Shown here piece after piece: positions 6,807-15,723 of a DNA stretch of 64,000 bases. The number at the start of each line of letters is the position of its first letter. The first letter of the stretch is position 1. The notes under the pieces are model-generated. The model was not told the DNA's origin. It made no database searches and saw nothing but the letters and a program-made list of their open reading frames with translations. The translations under genes were made by a program, and so were the position numbers. The DNA lies in the NCBI RefSeq assembly GCF_019798055.1, contig NZ_JAHOPH010000008.1, forward strand, positions 62,001 to 126,000, given 5' to 3'. Origin of the DNA: Salsipaludibacter albus (lineage in GTDB: Bacteria; Actinomycetota; Nitriliruptoria; Nitriliruptorales; Nitriliruptoraceae).

Positions 6807-9330
6807 GGTCCCGGGGTGCCCGGGGGCGGTGACCGTCCCCGGGCATCGCCGCGGGCTCGGGCATCGCCGCGGGCTCGGGTGGCTCCATGGAGCCGGCCCC
6901 GACGACCGGGCGAGGCGGCGGGACGGGGAGCGTGACCGTGCCGTCGCGATCGGTGCGGTGGACCACCACGTCGAGGTCGTCGAGCCACCCCAGCAGGCGT
7001 GGGTGGGGATGGCCGTAGTCGTTGTCCCGACCGACCGACACCAGCCCGACCCGGGGCGCGACCGCGTGGAGGAAGGCCGGTTCGGTGGTGGCGGCGCCGT
7101 GGTGCGGGACCTTCAGCAGGCCCGCCCGGAGGTCGTCGACGTGGTCGAGCAGCCAGCGCTGGGCCGTCACCTCGGCATCGCCCACCAGCAGGGCGACCCG
7201 GTCGTCCTCGACGACCCGGAGCACCACCGAGCGATCGTTGGCCGCGCCCTCGGTCGCAGCCAGGACCGGGCCGGTCGGAGGTCCCAGCACCTCCACGGTG
7301 GCGGAGCCGAGACGCAGCGCCGACCCTGCCCGCACGACGCCGACGGTCGTGGTGTCGGGCCACCCCACGGGCCGGGACCCGCCGATGGTCGCCACCCGGT
7401 CGAGGGTCGGGGCGGACCCGTCCGGGTCGGCCGCCACCCAGGCACGGTCGACGTCCACGCGCGCGACCACGTCCGGCAGTCCCCCGACGTGGTCGGCGTG
7501 CGGATGGGTCACCACGACGAGGTCGAGTCGGCCGACCCCGTGTCGACGCAGCCACGTCGCCGCGGCGTCGTCACCACCGGCGTCGACCAGCATCCGGTGC
7601 CCCGACGAGGTCGTGACCAGGATCGCGTCGCCCTGGCCGACATCGATCGCCGTCACCGACAGCACGTCCGGAACGCCCCAGCCCAGATGCGCACCGACCC
7701 ACGTCGCCGGAGGCCCGAGCGCGACACCCGCGAGCACGACCGCCACCACGGCGACCCGCCGGAGTCGGCCACCCGGTCGAGCCAGCAGGGCCACCGCCAC
7801 CACGCCCGCGGCGACGGCCAGCACGGGACGGTCGGGCGTGATGGCCGGTCCCCGGAGGTTGGCAGCCACGGCCAGCACCACCCGCAACGGCAGGTCGGCC
7901 AGGCCGAACACGACCGCGGCCACGCCCGGGAGCACCGGCGCCGTCACCGCGGCGACGGTGGCGACCACGGCGGCCACCGCCGCGGCCGGGACCGCGACGA
8001 GGTTCGCGGGGATCGATACCAGCGGCACCTCGCCGACGGTGGCCAGCAGGACCGGCGCGACCGCCACCTGGGCGCCGAGGGTCGCTGCCAGGAGCAGGCG
8101 GACCGCCCGCGGCAGCCATCGTGGCAGCCGTCGGGCGAGGGCGGGCGCGGCCACCAGCACGCCGGCCGTCGCCAGTGCGGACAGCACGAGACCCAGGGAA
8201 CCGGCGGACGCCGGGTCCACCAGGACCAGCACGAGGACCGTGCCGGCCAGCGCGTGCACCGCATCGGGAGCCACGCCGCGCAGGTCCCCGGCCAGGACGA
8301 CACCGGCCATCGTCGCCGCGCGCAGGACCGACGGCTCGACCCGGGTCGTGAGGGTGAACGCGACCAGCGCCGTCACCAGGGCCGCACGTCGCAGCCGACG
8401 CGGCCACCGACCCGCCACGGCGGCGACCACGCCCAGCACCAGTGCCACGTTCGAGCCCGAGACCGCGACCAGGTGGGTCAGCCCGGTGGCGCGCATGCCG
8501 TCGTCGGCGTCCGCAGACAACCCACGGACATCGCCCGTGACCAGGCCGGTGGCCAGGGCAGCCCGGTCCCCCGACAGGCCGGCGCGCGCGGCGGTGCGCA
8601 CGTCGGTCCGCAGGGCGTCGATCGCGCCCAGCACCCCGCCGGCAGATGGGACCGGCGCCCACGTGTCCGCGTCCAGCGCCACGCCGACGTGGCGGCGACG
8701 CAGGGAACCCTCGAACCCGTCGTTGTCCAGCGGACGGGCCGTGGCCGTGGCGCGCAGGCGATCGCCCACCGTCGGCGGGTCGCGCAGGCCCGCGACCAGG
8801 GCCCGCCAGCGGCCGTGGTGGTGGCCCACCCGCGTGACCGTGACCAGCACCCACGAGGTGCCGTCGTCGCGCAGTGCCGGCTCGGAGGCGACCGTGGCGA
8901 GCACCGAGGCCCCGCCGCCCTGCTGTGCCAGTCGTGCGAGCGGACCTCGCTCCAGGGCGGTCGCCCGTGCCTGGGCCGCACCGGCGGCGACCGCCGCGAC
9001 CAGCACCAGTCCGACCAGCGTGTGCACCAGCCGCCGGCGATCCGCGCGGCGACCACCCCGCGGTCGTTTCCCCGCGCCATCCCGGCCCGACCCGACCGCG
9101 CCCCGGTGACGACCGACCATCGCCACGACCGCCAGCGCGACCACCAGGCCGGCGATGGCAGCCCCGGCCACCACCAGGGTCCGGGTCGCCCCGGGCGCTG
9201 CGACCGCCCACCCCGCAAGCGCACCGATCCACGCGCCCGCGGCCCAGGCCACCAGCGGCGTCGGCCCCTCCACCAGTGGCGGTCCCCCGGGCGGCCCCTC
9301 GTGGCGACGCGAGTCCGAACCCGCCGTCAC
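6613..9330 (-). CDS. comEC: ComEC/Rec2 family DNA-uptake membrane protein
   Basis: This 905-residue integral membrane protein has an N-terminal set of hydrophobic segments, a ComEC core (HLVAVSGSNVALVLGVVAAV around residue 290) and a C-terminal metallo-beta-lactamase-like domain with HPHADHVGG near residue 607. ComEC forms the channel for single-stranded DNA in natural transformation, and the MBL domain is thought to be a nuclease. The GTG at 9330 overlaps the comEA stop as GTGA, so the two are coupled. The last ~100 residues lie beyond the conserved domain, include a PEPAAM duplication from an 18-bp tandem repeat, and are antisense to the M64 gene. This tail may be a read-through extension rather than functional protein. 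Confidence 0.9.
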   Translation of the reverse strand: MTAGSDSRRHEGPPGGPPLVEGPTPLVAWAAGAWIGALAGWAVAAPGATRTLVVAGAAIAGLVVALAVVAMVGRHRGAVGSGRDGAGKRPRGGRRADRRRLVHTLVGLVLVAAVAAGAAQARATALERGPLARLAQQGGGASVLATVASEPALRDDGTSWVLVTVTRVGHHHGRWRALVAGLRDPPTVGDRLRATATARPLDNDGFEGSLRRRHVGVALDADTWAPVPSAGGVLGAIDALRTDVRTAARAGLSGDRAALATGLVTGDVRGLSADADDGMRATGLTHLVAVSGSNVALVLGVVAAVAGRWPRRLRRAALVTALVAFTLTTRVEPSVLRAATMAGVVLAGDLRGVAPDAVHALAGTVLVLVLVDPASAGSLGLVLSALATAGVLVAAPALARRLPRWLPRAVRLLLAATLGAQVAVAPVLLATVGEVPLVSIPANLVAVPAAAVAAVVATVAAVTAPVLPGVAAVVFGLADLPLRVVLAVAANLRGPAITPDRPVLAVAAGVVAVALLARPGGRLRRVAVVAVVLAGVALGPPATWVGAHLGWGVPDVLSVTAIDVGQGDAILVTTSSGHRMLVDAGGDDAAATWLRRHGVGRLDLVVVTHPHADHVGGLPDVVARVDVDRAWVAADPDGSAPTLDRVATIGGSRPVGWPDTTTVGVVRAGSALRLGSATVEVLGPPTGPVLAATEGAANDRSVVLRVVEDDRVALLVGDAEVTAQRWLLDHVDDLRAGLLKVPHHGAATTEPAFLHAVAPRVGLVSVGRDNDYGHPHPRLLGWLDDLDVVVHRTDRDGTVTLPVPPPRPVVGAGSMEPPEPAAMPEPAAMPGDGHRPRAPRDLSRGRRTDRSRARAPRWVPAGRPVPGRCRSSAAVPRRSCRPPRGRGRWSSPPGSTVPRPCSRPP
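6841..6876 (+). repeat. 18-bp tandem duplication at the comEC 3' end
   Basis: gggcatcgccgcgggctc is repeated perfectly twice. On the minus strand it encodes the duplicated PEPAAM in the non-conserved comEC tail; on the plus strand it follows the M64 stop. Confidence 0.85.
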
Positions 9331-10196
9331 GACACCACCACCAGTGGCGCCAGGGACTGGAACGTCTTCTCGCCGATGCCGGACACGTCGCGCAGCTGCC
9401 CGACCGACGTGAAGGCGCCGTGCTCCTCCCGCCAAGCCACGATCCGCCCCGCCAGGACCGGCCCCACGCCGGGAAGGGCCTCGAGCTCGGTCGTGCCGGC
9501 CCGGTTGAGGTCCACGGGAGCCGTTGGCCCGCCACCACCGTCGACCTGGCCATCGACCGGCCCGGGCTCCTCCGAGCCGTCCTCGTTCGTCCCGCTGCCC
9601 GAGCCGTCCCCCTCCGCCGCGGCCGCCTCGACCGTCGTCGGCACGTGCAGTCGCTGCCCGTCGCGCAGCTCGGCGGCGAGGTTGAGGACGTCGGTGGCGG
9701 CCTCGGCCGTCGTGCCACCCGCGGCGTCCACCGCGTCGACCAGCCGTGCGCCGGCGGGCAGTTCGAGCACCCCCGGTGCGACGACCGCACCGGTCACGTG
9801 CACCACCACGACGCCGACAGGAGCAGCCCCCGGGGTGGGACCGACGCCGGGATCCGACCCCCCGGTCCCACCCGCCACGTCGTCGGATCCGGCCCCGACA
9901 GCAGGGCCTGCCGACGGGTCCTGCGACGCCACGTCCACGGTCGAGCTCCCCGACGGCCCCTCGGCCACGCCGGTCTCGTCACCGACACCGAAGACCCCCT
10001 CGGCAGCCTCCCCGCCACCGGCCGCACCCTCGACCCGGCCCACGACGAGCACGGTCAGGACCACGCCACCCACGACCAGCAGCGCCAGCCCGAGCAACTC
10101 GGCCCGCGTGGCGGCCAGGTCGTGGGCCAGACGGTCGAACCAGTCGGCATCCACGGCCAGAGCATGCGCGACCGCCGGGTTCCCGCGGGGTCCCAC
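9327..10196 (-). CDS. comEA: ComEA-like DNA-binding competence protein
   Basis: This 289-residue protein has a cytoplasmic N-terminus, one membrane segment (about residues 33-53, LLGLALLVVGGVVLTVLVVG), a long Gly/Ser/Pro-rich spacer, an SLBB-like domain (VVVVHVTGAVVAPGVLELPAG at about 127-147) and a C-terminal double helix-hairpin-helix (LNRAGTTELEALPGVGPVLAGRIVAWRE, then VGQLRDVSGIGEKTF). This is the ComEA layout: a membrane-anchored receptor that binds incoming double-stranded DNA outside the membrane. It lies upstream of comEC with a 4-bp overlap. The start is uncertain: the GTG at 10196 is used, but a GTG 14 codons further in would also keep the whole membrane segment. Confidence 0.88.
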   Translation of the reverse strand: MGPRGNPAVAHALAVDADWFDRLAHDLAATRAELLGLALLVVGGVVLTVLVVGRVEGAAGGGEAAEGVFGVGDETGVAEGPSGSSTVDVASQDPSAGPAVGAGSDDVAGGTGGSDPGVGPTPGAAPVGVVVVHVTGAVVAPGVLELPAGARLVDAVDAAGGTTAEAATDVLNLAAELRDGQRLHVPTTVEAAAAEGDGSGSGTNEDGSEEPGPVDGQVDGGGGPTAPVDLNRAGTTELEALPGVGPVLAGRIVAWREEHGAFTSVGQLRDVSGIGEKTFQSLAPLVVVS

Positions 10197-10217
10197 CGGT
10201 CCGTCTGTGGACGACGC

Positions 10218-11099
10218 TCAGTCCGGGGCCTCTGTCGGACTGCCGACCAGGCTCGCCGGTGCCGCGGCCAGGGCGACGGCGCCGGGGCCCGTGTGGGTCC
10301 CCAGCACCGGTCCGAACACGCTGGTCAACGACGCGGCGACGTCCAGGCGCTCGCGGGCGATCTCCAGTGCCAGATCGGCCGCCTCCGGCGCCACCGCGTG
10401 GGTGACCACCAGCGACAGCGGAACGTCCCCGTGCCGGTCGTGGATCGTCTGGACGATGCGCTCGATCCCGGAGCGCATCGTGCGTGCGCGTCCGACCGAC
10501 TCGATCCGGCCGTCGTCGACCCCCAGGATGGGCCGGACCCGCAACGCACGGCCGATGGTCGCCGCGGCCCCGGTCACCCGACCACCGCGCCGCAGGTAGT
10601 CCATCGTGTCGACGACCATCATGTTGACCACCGCGTCGCGGACCGCCGTCGCCGCCGCGACCACCTCGTCGGGCCGCGCATCCTGCTCAGCTGCCCGCAG
10701 CGCGGCGAGGACCATCAACGCCAGCCCGCCCGCGACCTGGCGAGAATCCTCGACCGTGACCGGCACGGCCGCGTCGGGGGCCAGCCGTTGCGCCTGCGAC
10801 ACGGTGCCGGACAGCTCGCGCGACACGTGCAGCGACACGATCGCCGAGCACCCGTCGTCGGCGGCGTCCTGCCACCCCTCGATGAACCAGTGGGGGTTGG
10901 GCTGGGCGGTGGTCGGCAGGGACGTGGCGACGTCCAGCCGCTCGTAGAACTGCTCGTCGGAGATGGTGACCCGCGAGATCTCCGTGGTGGTCCCGAACGT
11001 CACCGACATCGGCACCACGCGCAGTCCCCACTCCTCGGCGACCTCGTTGGGGAGGTCGGCCGTGGAGTCGGTGACGACCGCGACACGTCCGTCGGGCAC
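10218..11099 (-). CDS. DegV family fatty-acid-binding protein
   Basis: The 293-residue protein opens VPDGRVAVVTDSTADLPNEVAE, the DegV signature, and contains SREFSGT-like SRELSGTVSQAQ (about residue 95) and RRGGRVTGAAATIG (about 170), both typical of the family. DegV/FakB proteins hold a fatty acid in the cytoplasm and, in Firmicutes, present it to the fatty acid kinase FakA; no FakA-like gene is in this window. The GTG at 11099 was chosen because the conserved N-terminus starts four residues later. In many Actinobacteria a degV gene lies between the nadD/rsfS/phosphatase group and comEA, which fits its place directly upstream of comEA here. Confidence 0.88.
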   Translation of the reverse strand: MPDGRVAVVTDSTADLPNEVAEEWGLRVVPMSVTFGTTTEISRVTISDEQFYERLDVATSLPTTAQPNPHWFIEGWQDAADDGCSAIVSLHVSRELSGTVSQAQRLAPDAAVPVTVEDSRQVAGGLALMVLAALRAAEQDARPDEVVAAATAVRDAVVNMMVVDTMDYLRRGGRVTGAAATIGRALRVRPILGVDDGRIESVGRARTMRSGIERIVQTIHDRHGDVPLSLVVTHAVAPEAADLALEIARERLDVAASLTSVFGPVLGTHTGPGAVALAAAPASLVGSPTEAPD

Positions 11100-11230
11100 C
11101 TGGGACCGGTCCTTGGGTCGGCTCGTCGGGCCCACGGTAGCGCTGGGCGCACCCGCACCCCCACGCCTATCGTGGCGCCAGCGCGTCGTCCCGGGGGCCC
11201 GCGCCACGACCGACCACGGAGGAGCCGCGC

Positions 11231-12598
11231 ATGGCGGACCACGGCCTGACCAAGATCCTGCTCGACGAGTCGGAGCTGCCGACCCACTGGTACAACATCG
11301 TCGCCGACCTCCCCGAGCCGCCACCGCCGCCGCTGCACCCGGGCACCCACGAGCCGATCGGGCCCGAGGCGCTCGCCCCGCTGTTCCCGATGGCGCTGAT
11401 CGAGCAGGAGGTCACCACCGAGCGGTATGTGGAGATCCCCGAGGAGGTCCGGGAGGTCTACCGGTTGTGGCGGCCGTCGCCGCTGTACCGGGCGCGACGC
11501 CTCGAGCGGGCGCTGGACACGCCGGCGCGGATCTACTTCAAGTACGAGGGCGTGTCCCCGGCGGGCAGCCACAAGCCCAACACCGCCGTGCCCCAGGCGT
11601 ACTACAACGCCATGGAGGGCACGAAGAAGATCACGACCGAGACCGGTGCGGGCCAGTGGGGCTCCGCCCTGGCGTTCGCGACCGCACAGTTCGGCATCGA
11701 GTGCGAGGTGTGGATGGTTGCCGCGTCGTTCCTTGGCAAGCCCTACCGCGCGTCGATGATCCGGACCTGGGGCGCCGACATCCACTCCTCGCCGTCCGAG
11801 CTGACCGAAGCGGGCCGTGCCGTGCTGGCCCAGGACCCGGACTCGCCCGGCTCGCTGGGCATCGCCATCTCCGAGGCGGTGGAGATGGCCGCGCAGGACC
11901 CCGACACGAAGTACGCGCTGGGCTCGGTCCTCAACCACGTGCTGCTGCACCAGACCGTGATCGGCCAGGAGGCGCTGGCCCAGCTCGCCAAGGTCGACGA
12001 GACCCCCGACCTCATCGTCGGGTGCGCCGGCGGCGGCTCCAACCTCGCCGGGCTGATCTTCCCGTTCCTGCGGGAGAAGATGGCCGGCACGATGTCGCCG
12101 CGACTGTTGGCGGTCGAGCCGGATGCCTGCCCGTCGATGACCCGTGGCGAGTACCGCTACGACTTCGGCGACGTCGCCGGGATGACGCCCCTGCTGAAGA
12201 TGCACACCCTCGGCCACGACTTCGTCCCCGACCCGATCCACGCCGGTGGCCTGCGCTACCACGGGATGAGCCCACTGCTGAGCCACGTCAAGGAACTGGG
12301 GCTGATGGAGGCCACGTCGATCGGACAGACCGCCTGCTTCGAGGCCGCGATCCAGTTCGCCCGCACCGAGGGCATCGTGCCGGCGCCCGAGCCGACCCAT
12401 GCGCTGGCGATGGCGATCCAGGAGGCCGAGCGCGCGAAGGAGACCGGCGAGGAGACGGTCATCCTGACCGCCCTGTGCGGACACGGCCACTTCGACATGG
12501 CCGCCTACGACGCCTACCTGTCGGGCGAGCTCGAGGACCGGCCCTACCCGACCGAGAAGGTCGCCGACGCCATGACCCGCGTCCCCGTCATCGCCTGA
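11231..12598 (+). CDS. TrpB-like pyridoxal-phosphate enzyme (TrpB2 type)
   Basis: The 455-residue protein belongs to the TrpB2 branch of tryptophan synthase beta subunits, longer at the N-terminus than the canonical TrpB1. The PLP lysine is K115 in GSHKPNTA, the phosphate loop is CAGGGSN at about residue 265, and [18 protein letters not shown] closes the active site. TrpB2 proteins join indole (or related acceptors) to serine, usually without a TrpA partner. No trpA or other trp gene is nearby, so the role may be indole salvage rather than de novo synthesis. The start follows a GGAGGAGCC ribosome site. It is divergent from degV and followed by an intergenic inverted repeat. Confidence 0.9.
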   Translation: MADHGLTKILLDESELPTHWYNIVADLPEPPPPPLHPGTHEPIGPEALAPLFPMALIEQEVTTERYVEIPEEVREVYRLWRPSPLYRARRLERALDTPARIYFKYEGVSPAGSHKPNTAVPQAYYNAMEGTKKITTETGAGQWGSALAFATAQFGIECEVWMVAASFLGKPYRASMIRTWGADIHSSPSELTEAGRAVLAQDPDSPGSLGIAISEAVEMAAQDPDTKYALGSVLNHVLLHQTVIGQEALAQLAKVDETPDLIVGCAGGGSNLAGLIFPFLREKMAGTMSPRLLAVEPDACPSMTRGEYRYDFGDVAGMTPLLKMHTLGHDFVPDPIHAGGLRYHGMSPLLSHVKELGLMEATSIGQTACFEAAIQFARTEGIVPAPEPTHALAMAIQEAERAKETGEETVILTALCGHGHFDMAAYDAYLSGELEDRPYPTEKVADAMTRVPVIA

Positions 12599-12646
12599 CG
12601 CGCGTCCTCGCTGCGCTCGGACGCCGTGGAGCGGCACACCACTGTT

Positions 12647-12698
12647 CGTCGAGTGTGCGCATCCCGGCCACGGGCGGCCGCGGGGAGCACACTCGACG
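12647..12698. repeat. Intergenic inverted repeat, copy 1
   Basis: Perfect 12-bp arms cgtcgagtgtgc and gcacactcgacg flank a 28-bp GC-rich interior containing atcccggccac and gcggccgc. It begins 49 bp after the TrpB2 stop; a shorter hairpin (gcgtcc/ggacgc, 12602-12624) lies between. The same arms occur at 38035-38094 and 60756-60807, so this is a dispersed element rather than a chance hairpin. There is no U-tract, so it is not a classic intrinsic terminator. Confidence 0.85.
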
Positions 12699-12849
12699 GG
12701 GGGTCGGAGCCGGAGGCGCACGGACTGGGGTTGGTCGATCGGCCCCCGGTGGCCTGCACCCGGGGCGCGCATCCGACACGATGGTGGTCGATGATCGTGC
12801 GCCCGACGTGGCCGTCGGCACCAGCGGGCGCCGCGCTGAGGAGCAGACC

Positions 12850-14904
12850 ATGACGCCCCCGCCCGGCAGCTCGCCCGGCACCGACCAGTCCGTCGCGGAT
12901 CCCGGGTTGGAGGACGGCCCGGGCGACCCCGGGATGGACGCGTCGGACGAGCCCGACCACGACCGGGTGCCGACGACCGACGCGCGGTCCGACGCACCAC
13001 CGGTCGCCACCCGGGACCGCTCCGGTCTCGGCGGATTCCTCGACGGCGACCAGGCCGCCACCCGTGCACGGGCCCGGAACTTCCTGGTGGAGCACGACGT
13101 CACCGCACGCTTCGGGCTCGACACGACCACGCACCGAGCGCAGGTGTGGGACTGGCTGCAAGCCCTGGCCGACGACGGGGTGTTCGCCGTCGGGCTGCCG
13201 GCCGAGTACGGCGGCGAGTCCGACCTGGTGGGCGCGACCGCGACCTTCGAGGAACTCGCCCATGGCGACCTGTCGCTGCTGATCAAGGCCGGGGTGCAGT
13301 TCGGCCTGTTCGGCGGGGCGATCCTGCACCTGGGGACCGAGGAGCACCACGAGCGCTGGCTCGCCGACATCATCAGCGGGGACCTGCCGGGCGGCTTCGC
13401 GATGACCGAGCGGGGCCACGGCTCCGACGTCGCGGACCTCGGCACCACCGCGACCTTCGACCCCGACACCGACGAGTTCGTCGTCCACACCCCCGACCCC
13501 GACGTGGACTTCAAGGAGTGGATCGGCAACGCCGCCGACGACGGCCGGATGGCGGCCGTGTTCGCCCAGCTGGTCGTGGACGGCGAGCGCCACGGCGTGC
13601 ACTGCCTGGCGGTGCCCCTGCGGGACGACGACGGCACCGTCCTGGACGGCATCACGATCACCGACTGCGGGCACAAGATGGGGCTCAACGGGGTCGACAA
13701 CGGGCGGATCTGGTTCGACCACGTCCGCGTGCCCCGCACCAACCTGCTCGACCGGTTCGGCCACGTCGATGCCGACGGCGGCTACGACTCGCCGATCGAC
13801 AACCCGAACCGGCGGTTCTTCACGATGCTCGGGACCCTGGTCCAGGGGCGGGTCTCGATCGCCGGTGCCGCGGTCGGTGCCAGCAAGTCCGCACTGACCA
13901 TCGCCGTCCGCCACGCGCTGCGACGGACCCAGTTCAGTCGCCCCGACGGGCGCGGTGTCCGGCTGATGGACTACCCGACGCACCGCCGGGAGCTGTTGCC
14001 GCGACTCGCCCGGACCTACGCCCTCCACACCGCACAGCAACGACTCGCCCACGAACTCGCGGACGTGTTCGCCGACGACGACGTCGAGCGACGTCGCCCG
14101 CTCGAGGCGCACGCCGCGGGCATGAAGGCGATGACCACCGCCCACGCCACCGACACGATCCAGGCCGCCCGCCAGGCCTGTGGTGGACTGGGCTACCTGT
14201 CGGAGAACCGGCTGGGCCAGCTCAAGGCGGACACCGACGTCTTCACGACCTTCGAGGGCGACAACACCGTGCTGCTCCTGCAGGTGGCGAAGGCGCTGCT
14301 GTCGGGGTTCGCCGACGACTTCGGGTCGCTGGACCTGCGCGGGATGGTCGGCTTCCTGACCTCCCGGGTCATCGACACCATCGTCGAGCGGACGTCGGTG
14401 CGCACGGCGTGGGAACGGGTCCGCGACCTGGTCGACCGGGACCAGTCGGGTCCGGAGACGGGCCTGCGCAACCGGGACTGGCAGCTGGCCATGCTGGCCT
14501 GGCGCGAGGAGCACGTGCTCGGCTCGCTGGCCCGACGGATGGAGCGGGCCACCGACGACGACGCGGACGAGTTCGCGGTCTACCTGGCCTGCCAGGACCA
14601 CATGCTGGCCGCTGCCCGGGCCCACGTCGAGCGGCGGGTGATGGAGGCCTTCGCCACCGCCGTCGACGAGGCCGAGGGCGACCTGGGCGCCGTGCTCAAC
14701 ACCGTCTGCGACCTGCACGCCCTCGCCACGATCGAGGCCGACCGTGGGTGGTTCCAGGAGCACCAGCGGCTGTCCGCCGAACGCTCGAAGGCCATCACCC
14801 GCACGATCGACGACCTGTGCGCCGAACTGGCACCGGTCGCGGGCGACCTGGTCGATGCCTTCCGGATCCCCGACGCCGTCCTGGCCGCGCCGATCGCGAC
14901 CTGA
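12850..14904 (+). CDS. Acyl-CoA oxidase/dehydrogenase family flavoprotein
   Basis: This 684-residue protein has an Asp/Pro-rich, probably disordered N-terminus of about 60 residues, then the acyl-CoA dehydrogenase fold: an N-terminal helical domain (WDWLQALADDGVFAVGLPAEYGG), the FAD-binding middle domain (GGFAMTERGHGSDV at about 180-193) and the C-terminal helical domain with QACGGLGYLSENRLGQLKADTDVFTTFEGDN. The glutamate in TFEGDN is at the position of the acyl-CoA oxidase catalytic base. A further ~200-residue C-terminal domain and the overall length match peroxisomal-type acyl-CoA oxidases more than the ~380-residue dehydrogenases. Likely reaction: alpha,beta-oxidation of an acyl-CoA in beta-oxidation. 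The start follows a GAGGAG 8 bases upstream. Substrate unknown. Confidence 0.85.
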   Translation: MTPPPGSSPGTDQSVADPGLEDGPGDPGMDASDEPDHDRVPTTDARSDAPPVATRDRSGLGGFLDGDQAATRARARNFLVEHDVTARFGLDTTTHRAQVWDWLQALADDGVFAVGLPAEYGGESDLVGATATFEELAHGDLSLLIKAGVQFGLFGGAILHLGTEEHHERWLADIISGDLPGGFAMTERGHGSDVADLGTTATFDPDTDEFVVHTPDPDVDFKEWIGNAADDGRMAAVFAQLVVDGERHGVHCLAVPLRDDDGTVLDGITITDCGHKMGLNGVDNGRIWFDHVRVPRTNLLDRFGHVDADGGYDSPIDNPNRRFFTMLGTLVQGRVSIAGAAVGASKSALTIAVRHALRRTQFSRPDGRGVRLMDYPTHRRELLPRLARTYALHTAQQRLAHELADVFADDDVERRRPLEAHAAGMKAMTTAHATDTIQAARQACGGLGYLSENRLGQLKADTDVFTTFEGDNTVLLLQVAKALLSGFADDFGSLDLRGMVGFLTSRVIDTIVERTSVRTAWERVRDLVDRDQSGPETGLRNRDWQLAMLAWREEHVLGSLARRMERATDDDADEFAVYLACQDHMLAAARAHVERRVMEAFATAVDEAEGDLGAVLNTVCDLHALATIEADRGWFQEHQRLSAERSKAITRTIDDLCAELAPVAGDLVDAFRIPDAVLAAPIAT

Positions 14905-15009
14905 CGCACGACGGGCCGAGACCGCTCGGTCGATCCGGGCGGCTGAACCGCACCCGGTCCTCGCTACCGTGCGCGCCGGCCCCGAACGTCCGACGGGAGG
15001 TGGTGGAGC

Positions 15010-15723
15010 GTGGCCACTCCCCCGGCCCTGCGCCTGGACGCCGTCGGACGTGAGTTCGGAGGTGTCGTCGCCCTCGAACGCCTCGACATGGTCGTCCCAC
15101 GCGGATCCTGCGCGATGGTCGTCGGCCGCAACGGGTCGGGCAAGACGACGACCCTGCGGCTGGCGGCGGGCAGGCTCGACCCGACCAGCGGGATCGTCGA
15201 GGTCGCCGGACGCCGGACCACGACCGAGGGCGGTCGGCGCCACGTGCGCCGATCGGTGGCCTTCGCACTGGACGCGCCACTGTTCTACCCCGACCTCACC
15301 GTCGAGGACCACCTCGGGTTCGTCGCCACGGCCCACGGACTGGGCGACGAGGGCGTCGTGCGGACCGACGACCTGCTCGATCGCTTCGACCTGTCCCGCC
15401 GCCGCGGCTTCCTGCCGGACCAGCTCTCGAGCGGGATGCGTCAGAAGCTCCAGCTGGCCTGCCTGTTCCTCCGGCCGTCGGACCTGGTGCTGCTGGACGA
15501 GCCCACCCGCGCCCTGGACCCGCACACGCGGGGCGTGCTGTGGGAGACGCTGCAGGCCCGTCGTGACGCGGGGACAGCCGTCGTCTTCAGCACCCACCAG
15601 CTCGACTTCCCGGCCGACCTGGTCGACCAGGTCGTCGTGCTGCACGACGGCGTGGTCGCCGACCACGGTGGCTTCGCGGAGGTCATGGACGGCGCGGCCG
15701 TCACGGAGCTGGGGCTGACGTGA
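15010..15723 (+). CDS. ABC transporter ATP-binding protein
   Basis: The 237-residue protein has Walker A GRNGSGKTTT (residues about 40-49), a signature variant LSSGMRQKLQLA (about 139-150) and Walker B DLVLLDEPTRALD (about 158-170). The LSSGM signature in place of LSGGQ is common in CcmA/NatA-type ATPases that drive export or multi-TM permeases. The GTG start follows GGGAGGTGG. Its TGA overlaps the GTG of the next gene (GTGA), so it is coupled to the permease. Cargo unknown. Confidence 0.9.
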   Translation: MATPPALRLDAVGREFGGVVALERLDMVVPRGSCAMVVGRNGSGKTTTLRLAAGRLDPTSGIVEVAGRRTTTEGGRRHVRRSVAFALDAPLFYPDLTVEDHLGFVATAHGLGDEGVVRTDDLLDRFDLSRRRGFLPDQLSSGMRQKLQLACLFLRPSDLVLLDEPTRALDPHTRGVLWETLQARRDAGTAVVFSTHQLDFPADLVDQVVVLHDGVVADHGGFAEVMDGAAVTELGLT

